A stretch of 42,054 bases of DNA from Competibacter sp963695105 (GTDB lineage: Bacteria; Pseudomonadota; Gammaproteobacteria; Competibacterales; Competibacteraceae): the NCBI GenBank assembly GCA_963695105.1, contig CAVOGC010000041.1:1-42054 (forward strand), read 5' to 3'. Positions 36,894 to 42,054 of the stretch are shown piece after piece. A program made the position numbers and the translations under genes. Each line of letters opens with the position of its first letter. Within the stretch, counting starts at the first letter, position 1. The notes under the pieces are model-generated. The model was not told the DNA's origin, did no database searches, and saw only the letters and a list, made by a program, of their open reading frames with translations.

Positions 36894-38369
36894 TCAGATG
36901 CGTCCGTACAGGTGCATGAGATGTTGGTAATGGTCGGCCACATGCGGTGCGAGCTGCTCCCAGCGGAACCGCCAGCCCCAATTGCCATCCGGGACACCGG
37001 GCCGGTTCATGCGGTCCTCGCTGCCCAGTTCCAGCAAATCCTGCATCGGTATCACCGCCAGCCGCGCCACGGAAGCGAATACCGTTCGCACCAGCAGCTC
37101 CGGCATCCGTTCCGGATCGCCGCCCAGGTAATCGAACAGATGCGCCCGGGTCGGCTCGTCCAGTTGGTCAAACCAGCCCATGGTGGTGTCGTTATCGTGG
37201 GTTCCGGTATAGGCCACCGCATTGACGACGTGATTGTGCGGCAGATAAGGGTTGTCGGCCCCACCGCCGAAGGCGAAATGCAGTACCTTCATGCCCGGCA
37301 GACCGTGGGCGTCGCGCAGCGCTTCGACCTCCGGGGTAATAATGCCCAGATCCTCCGCGACCAGCGGCAACCGGCCAAACTCTTCCCGCAAGGCTTCGAA
37401 TAACTCATGCCCCGGCGCTTGCCGCCAACGGCCTTTGACGGCCGTCTCGGCCGCCGCCGGTATCTCCCAGTACGCCTCCAGGCCGCGAAAATGGTCGATG
37501 CGCAACAGATCGAACTGGGTAAGTTGCGTGCGAATCCGCTCCTTCCACCATAAAAATCCGTCGGCGCGCATCTCTTCCCAGGCGTAATGTGGATTGCCCC
37601 AGAGCTGGCCGGTGGCGGAAAAATAATCGGGTGGCACACCGGCGACGACTTTCCGCCGCCCTTCGCTATCCAGTTGAAAGGCATCGCGGCGCGCCCACAC
37701 GTCGGCGCTGTCGTAGCCCACAAACAGCGGAATATCGCCGAAGATCAGGATGCCTCGATCATTGGCGAAGCTTTTCAGGGACTCCCATTGCCGGTAGAAC
37801 AGAAATTGTTCGAACTTGCATTGATCGATGGCATCCCCATGCTGTTGCCGCGCCGCCGCCAGCGCTTTTGCATGGCGGTCGCGCAACTCGACGGGCCAGT
37901 CGAACCACCCCAGCCGCTGGTGGGCCTCGTGGATAGCCTGATAGAGCGCATAATCATCCAGCCAGTATTCGTGCTGGCGCTGAAACGCGGCGTAGGCATC
38001 CCGCTCGGCGGCGGCGTGTTGCTGGAATCCCTGATAGGCTTCGCCCAGTCGCCGCTGACGGTAGCTCCAGCCTCCTTCCCCCGCTTGCGGCCCCTGATCC
38101 GCTTGCAGCCAGCCAGCTTTAATCAGCGGTTCGAGCGCGATCAGTCGCGGGTTTCCAGCGTGAACCGACTGCGCCGAGTATGGGGAAAGATCGTCGTGGG
38201 GCGGTCCCAACGGCAGCGTCTGCCAAACGCTAAAGCCGCAGGCGGCCATGAATTCGACGAATCGATAAGCATCCGCTCCCAGATCGCCGTTGCCGTGGCC
38301 TCCGGGCAGCGAAGTGGGATGTAACAACAAACCCGAGCGCCGTTGGTCGAATGGCGAATCCTGATTCAT
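36894..38369 (-). CDS. malQ: 4-alpha-glucanotransferase (amylomaltase)
   Basis: GH77 enzyme that transfers maltodextrin segments between alpha-1,4-glucans. The 491 residues are typical of the short bacterial type. It has RRSGLLLHPTSLPGGHGNGDLG at the start, the nucleophile Asp in FDLLRIDHFRGLEAYWEIP, the acid/base region LVAEDLGIITPEV, and THDNDTTMGW with the transition-state Asp. AAGGAG lies well placed before the ATG. It sits between glgC and guaC on the same strand, so in this bacterium it probably serves glycogen mobilisation rather than maltose uptake; no mal transporter is nearby. Confidence 0.94.
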   Translation of the reverse strand: MNQDSPFDQRRSGLLLHPTSLPGGHGNGDLGADAYRFVEFMAACGFSVWQTLPLGPPHDDLSPYSAQSVHAGNPRLIALEPLIKAGWLQADQGPQAGEGGWSYRQRRLGEAYQGFQQHAAAERDAYAAFQRQHEYWLDDYALYQAIHEAHQRLGWFDWPVELRDRHAKALAAARQQHGDAIDQCKFEQFLFYRQWESLKSFANDRGILIFGDIPLFVGYDSADVWARRDAFQLDSEGRRKVVAGVPPDYFSATGQLWGNPHYAWEEMRADGFLWWKERIRTQLTQFDLLRIDHFRGLEAYWEIPAAAETAVKGRWRQAPGHELFEALREEFGRLPLVAEDLGIITPEVEALRDAHGLPGMKVLHFAFGGGADNPYLPHNHVVNAVAYTGTHDNDTTMGWFDQLDEPTRAHLFDYLGGDPERMPELLVRTVFASVARLAVIPMQDLLELGSEDRMNRPGVPDGNWGWRFRWEQLAPHVADHYQHLMHLYGRI

Positions 38370-38440
38370 ATCTGGTTATCTCCTTGGATTGTAAAGACTT
38401 TTGTTCTATTGAGCCGGAAGAGGCAAACTAAACTGCCGAA

Positions 38441-39712
38441 TCAGCGAACGGGGGGGGATTCCTGGCCCAGCATCTCGCGGGCGACCAAAACCACCCCTTG
38501 CTCGGTGCGGTGGAACCGTTGGGCATCCTCTTCCGGATCTTCGCCGATGACGGTTCCCGGCGGAATGATGCAGGCACGGTCAATGATAACCTTGTGCAGC
38601 CGGCAATAGCGGCCGATATCGACGCCCGGCAGGACCACTGCATCCCGCAACTGAACGTAGGAATGGACTTGGACCCCGGAAAACAGCAGGGAATGGTTGA
38701 CGTAACCTCCGGAGATGATGCAGCCGTCCGCGATCATGGAATCCACCGCCATGCCCCGGCGGCCTTCGTCGTCGAAGACAAACTTGGCCGGCGGCGATTG
38801 ATCCTGATACGTCCAGATGGGCCAATGGTCATCATATAGATTCAGCTCCGGGTCTACACCGACCAGTTCCATGTTCGCCCCCCAAAACGCATCCACCGTC
38901 CCCACATCACGCCAGTAGCTCTGTTCCTTGGTTTGCACGTCACGAAATGGATAGGCGATCACCCGGTGCCGCCCGATCATGCGGGGTACTAGATCCCGGC
39001 CAAAGTCATGGCTGGAGTTTTCAACACCAGCATCTTCAATCAGTTTTTCGAACAGAAAACGGGTGTTGAACACATAAATGCCCATCGAGGCCAGCGTGAC
39101 GTCGTTCTGTCCCGGCAGGGTTTCCGGGTTCTGCGGTTTCTCGACGAATCGGATGATTTCGTTGTGTTCGTTGACCGTCAGTACCCCGAATTCGTGAGCG
39201 CGTTCGCGGGGGACCTCGATGCTGCCGACCGTGACGTCGGCCTTGCTTTCCACATGCTGCGCCAGCATCGGGCCGTAGTCCATCTTGTAGATGTGGTCGC
39301 CGGCCAGCACAAGAATGAATTCAGGGGCATGAGTACGAATAATATCCAGGTTCTGGTAAACCGCGTCGGTGGTGCCTTTGTACCACGAGGATTGGTCGAT
39401 CCGCTGTTGAGCCGGCAGCAGTTCCACGAATTCGCCGAACTCGCCCCGCAGAAACCCCCAACCACGTTGGATATGTTGGATCAGGGAATGAGCCTTGTAC
39501 TGGGTGAGCACGCAAATCCGCCGGATGCCGGAGTTGATGCAGTTGGATAAAGGAAAATCGATGATTCGATACTTGCCGCCAAAAGGGGTCGCCGGTTTGG
39601 CGCGCCACAGCGTGAGGTGCTTAAGCCGGCTGCCCCGGCCACCCGCTAGAATGAGCGCGAGAGATTCCCGTGTCAGCCGGCTAACGAAGCGTGAGGTGAT
39701 GGCTGCGCTCAT
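38441..39712 (-). CDS. glgC: Glucose-1-phosphate adenylyltransferase (ADP-glucose pyrophosphorylase)
   Basis: Makes ADP-glucose, the committed step of bacterial glycogen synthesis, normally under allosteric control. The 423-residue protein has the pyrophosphorylase loop LALILAGGRGSRLKHLTLWRAKPATPFGGKYRIIDFPLSNCINSGI, then WYKGTTDAVYQNL, LAGDHIYKMDYGPML, FVEKPQNP, and a C-terminal left-handed beta-helix domain (GCIISGGYVNHSLLFSGVQVHSYVQLRDAVVLPGVDIG). The arginine-rich N-terminus and KP(A)TPFGGKYR region are those of the enteric type activated by fructose 1,6-bisphosphate, a product of pfp in this window. That activator is only inferred. It is divergent from glgB and followed by malQ after 71 bases. 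Confidence 0.95.
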   Translation of the reverse strand: MSAAITSRFVSRLTRESLALILAGGRGSRLKHLTLWRAKPATPFGGKYRIIDFPLSNCINSGIRRICVLTQYKAHSLIQHIQRGWGFLRGEFGEFVELLPAQQRIDQSSWYKGTTDAVYQNLDIIRTHAPEFILVLAGDHIYKMDYGPMLAQHVESKADVTVGSIEVPRERAHEFGVLTVNEHNEIIRFVEKPQNPETLPGQNDVTLASMGIYVFNTRFLFEKLIEDAGVENSSHDFGRDLVPRMIGRHRVIAYPFRDVQTKEQSYWRDVGTVDAFWGANMELVGVDPELNLYDDHWPIWTYQDQSPPAKFVFDDEGRRGMAVDSMIADGCIISGGYVNHSLLFSGVQVHSYVQLRDAVVLPGVDIGRYCRLHKVIIDRACIIPPGTVIGEDPEEDAQRFHRTEQGVVLVAREMLGQESPPVR

Positions 39713-39931
39713 GCGTTAAATTTCTCTCTCTGTTATGATTTCCCCGTGCGGGTTCGAAATCCCGACGAAGCGGCGGGTCGCTTCCAGGTCGGGCGCCCGC
39801 GCACGGCGGACAGGCGCTGCAATTTTCCCAATAAATTATAGTAGGTCCCGAATGCGGCTTTTTGCCACTTGCGGCGCTTTGGTCCGGATTGCTGGAAAGC
39901 AATTGGGAACGAGAGTGGTTGACTTTCCCTG
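39713..39931. promoter_or_regulatory. glgC/glgB divergent control region with leader hairpins
   Basis: 219 bases. On the minus strand a perfect TATAAT (39840-39835) lies 123 bases before the glgC ATG, without a good -35. Between it and glgC are two hairpins: GAAGCG/CGCTTC (39767-39784, 6-bp stem) and CGGG/CCCG with an outer CGT/ACG (39745-39767, one bulge). They share a base, so they may be alternatives. A glgC leader that can switch structure is conceivable. No good glgB promoter or ribosome site was seen. Confidence 0.4.
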
Positions 39932-42054
39932 ATGATTCATCCTGACCACGAAAGCATCCAGCGGCATCCAGCTTCCCTGGCCGATATCCCCATGATCGAC
40001 CATGCCGTTCTGCTGCAAGCGGGACGACACCCGGACCCGGGAGCGGTACTCGGACGTCACGGTCGCGGCGCGCGCGCGCTGGTTCGAGTGTTCCTGCCCG
40101 GCGCCCGTCAAGTCAGTCTGGTCGGTATTGGACAGCCCCTGCTGCGGTTGGCCGATACCGACCTTTTCGAATGGCAGGGTCCTATCGACGTGTTGCCAGC
40201 TCACTATCAATTGAGCTGGTTTGATGCCGGTGGCGGCCAACGCATCGCCTACGACCCTTATGGTTTTGCGCCGCAGTTGAGCTTGTACGATTTGCATCTA
40301 TTCAACGAGGGGCGCCACATGCATGTCTACCGCGTGCTGGGGGCACACCCGCGCGTGGTGGATGGGATCGCTGGAGTCCTGTTTGCGGTCTGGGCGCCGC
40401 ATGCCGCCTGTGCCAGCGTGGTTGGCGACTTTAACGAATGGGAAGGCAGGTTTCATCCCCTGCGACGGCGCGGTGAAGTCTGGGAGTTGTTTGTGCCCGG
40501 CGCGGCGGCTGGCATGCGCTACCGCTTTGATATTCTTGGCCGCGAGACTGGCGAGCTGTTAAAGAAAATTGATCCTTATGGTTGTGGTTTTGAACGTCGG
40601 CCGGCTACCGCCTCAATCATCGTGGACAGTACTGCCTATTCCTGGCGTGACGATCAGTGGATGCGCTGGCGTCGGCGACAGGACTGGACGCGATCGCCGT
40701 TGTCCGTCTACGAAGTACATCTTGGTTCCTGGCAGCGGGATGAGAGCGGTGCTTACCTGTCTTATGAAGATCTGGCAAGGCGTCTGGTGGCCTACGTCAG
40801 TTCCTTGGGTTTTACCCACATTGAATTAATGCCGGTGACCGAGCATCCGTTGGATGCCTCTTGGGGCTACCAGCCGACCGGTTATTTTGCACCAACCAGT
40901 CGTTACGGTACGGCGGACGATTTCCGCCGCTTGATTGACTGTTGCCATCAGGCGGGTATAGGAGTGATCCTCGATTGGGTGCCGGGCCATTTTCCCAAGG
41001 ATGCCCATGCCTTGGCGCGGTTTGATGGCACGCATCTCTACGAGTATGAGGATCCAGCGCGTGGCGAGCACCGTACTTGGGGTACGCTGGTATTCGATTA
41101 TAGCCGTAATCAGATCAAGAATTTTTTGTTGGCTAGCGCCTGTTTTTGGTTGGAGGAATGTCATCTGGATGGCTTGCGGGTTGATGCCGTGGCTTCCATG
41201 CTCTATTTGGACTATGCCCGCGAATCCGGCGATTGGGCGCCAAACCCGTTTGGAGGTAATGAAAACCTGGAGGCGATTGCTTTTTTGCGTGAGCTGAATG
41301 AGGTCATTCATCGTCGCTATCCGGGAGTCTTGATGATCGCCGAGGAATCCACCGCTTGGCCCTTGGTTACTCGACCAGCCTGGATGGGGGGTTTAGGTTT
41401 TGGCATGAAATGGAATATGGGCTGGATGCACGATATCTTGGAGTATCTCTCGTTCGATCCAGCACTGCGTCGCCACCATCACGAGTTGTTAACCTTCGGT
41501 TTGTTATACGCATTTACCGAGAATTTCATGTTGCCTTTGTCTCACGACGAGGTTGTTCATGGTAAGGGCTCTTTGCTTGCCAGGATGCCGGGAGATCGCC
41601 GCCAGCGCTTTGCCAATTTGCGGTTGCTCTATGTTTATATGTGGATGTATCCGGGCAAGAAATTTTTATTCATGGGCAACGAATTCGCGCAGGAACGTGA
41701 GTGGGATCACGATGGTGCTCTGGATTGGGAATTGCTGCGCCTGCCGGAACATCGGGGTGTGCAAAAATTGCTTCATGATCTCAATATTCTGTATCGTTCT
41801 ACTGAATGTCTTTACGGTCAGGAGTTTAACCAGGAAGGGTTTGAATGGTTGGACTGCCATGATGCTGCTCAATCGGTTGTGGTGTATCTGCGCCGCAACG
41901 ATGGCAATAATCAACTTGCTGTGGTTGCGTTGAACTTTGCGGCTGTGGGGCGTTTTGGCTATCGCATTGGGGTGCCAGTACCGGGGATTTACAGGGAAAT
42001 ATTGAACTCCGACGCTTGCTGTTATGGAGGTGGTGGCCTGACTAATGCGACTAG
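39932..42054 (+). CDS. glgB: 1,4-alpha-glucan branching enzyme (3' end beyond the window)
   Basis: Introduces alpha-1,6 branches into glycogen (GH13). I read it directly from the ATG at 39932 to the window edge: 707 codons with no stop, against about 730 in the full family, so only the tail is missing. An in-frame stop just upstream limits earlier starts, and the ribosome site is weak. The N-terminal CBM48 repeats (ALVRVFLPGARQVSLVG; GVLFAVWAPHAACASVVGDFNEW) precede the barrel, with VYEVHLGSW, WGYQPTGYFAPTSRYG, nucleophile Asp418 in DGLRVDAVASML, acid Glu471 in MIAEEST, and PLSHDEVVHGKGSL. All are intact. It is divergent from glgC and so shares its control region. Confidence 0.95.
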   Translation, partial: MIHPDHESIQRHPASLADIPMIDHAVLLQAGRHPDPGAVLGRHGRGARALVRVFLPGARQVSLVGIGQPLLRLADTDLFEWQGPIDVLPAHYQLSWFDAGGGQRIAYDPYGFAPQLSLYDLHLFNEGRHMHVYRVLGAHPRVVDGIAGVLFAVWAPHAACASVVGDFNEWEGRFHPLRRRGEVWELFVPGAAAGMRYRFDILGRETGELLKKIDPYGCGFERRPATASIIVDSTAYSWRDDQWMRWRRRQDWTRSPLSVYEVHLGSWQRDESGAYLSYEDLARRLVAYVSSLGFTHIELMPVTEHPLDASWGYQPTGYFAPTSRYGTADDFRRLIDCCHQAGIGVILDWVPGHFPKDAHALARFDGTHLYEYEDPARGEHRTWGTLVFDYSRNQIKNFLLASACFWLEECHLDGLRVDAVASMLYLDYARESGDWAPNPFGGNENLEAIAFLRELNEVIHRRYPGVLMIAEESTAWPLVTRPAWMGGLGFGMKWNMGWMHDILEYLSFDPALRRHHHELLTFGLLYAFTENFMLPLSHDEVVHGKGSLLARMPGDRRQRFANLRLLYVYMWMYPGKKFLFMGNEFAQEREWDHDGALDWELLRLPEHRGVQKLLHDLNILYRSTECLYGQEFNQEGFEWLDCHDAAQSVVVYLRRNDGNNQLAVVALNFAAVGRFGYRIGVPVPGIYREILNSDACCYGGGGLTNAT

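Noticed and set aside
39745..39767. tRNA T-arm-like GGGTTCGAAATCCC
   Set aside because: The loop is one base too long, and no acceptor stem, anticodon arm or D-arm can be fitted on either side. Treated as a simple hairpin.

Overview
This is a GC-rich chromosomal window that most resembles a glycogen- and PHA-storing gammaproteobacterium, with the Candidatus Competibacter/Contendobacter (Competibacteraceae) lineage as my best guess. The guess rests on gene content: a PPi-type phosphofructokinase, a thiolase, a class I PHA synthase, glgC, malQ and glgB, together with gammaproteobacterial housekeeping genes (lolA-rarA, serS, gltBD). It is not based on any database comparison.

Left part (1-12.2 kb). 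A decayed scrap of an integron-type tyrosine recombinase lies at the edge, followed by lolA-rarA and pfp (+). Convergent to pfp is an unusual ~520-residue protein with an embedded HPr-like phosphocarrier domain (-). A 477-bp divergent spacer leads to a thiolase (+), then serS (+), an overlapping convergent MATE exporter (-), a DAHP synthase (+), and a minus-strand operon phaC - VWA protein - membrane J-domain protein.

Middle part (14.2-26.1 kb). A long minus-strand cluster reads iorA - iorB - livK - livH - livM - [secreted metallopeptidase] - livG - livF - CBS/ACT protein - paaK. It encodes a branched-chain/aromatic amino acid type ABC importer, indolepyruvate:ferredoxin oxidoreductase and an aryl-acetate-CoA ligase, which fits import and interconversion of aromatic 2-oxo acids and aryl-acyl-CoAs. 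The transporter genes are split by a metallopeptidase gene with its own terminator, AT-rich flanks and a 195-residue module duplicated with a single synonymous difference over 461 bp. A Fur-box-like sequence overlapping a perfect -10 box lies just upstream of livG.

Right part (26.2-42.05 kb). A KfrA-like coiled-coil DNA-binding protein (-) and a tyrosine recombinase (+) diverge from an AT-rich, inverted-repeat-bearing spacer. They are followed by gltB-gltD (+), a REP-like hairpin, the minus-strand group glgC - malQ - guaC - thiM, and the divergent glgB (+), which runs off the right edge.

Functionally, pfp, glgC, glgB and malQ cover glycogen turnover and a reversible PPi-linked glycolytic step, while the thiolase and phaC cover acetyl-CoA to polyhydroxyalkanoate. 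No rRNA, tRNA, CRISPR array or intact insertion sequence was recognised.
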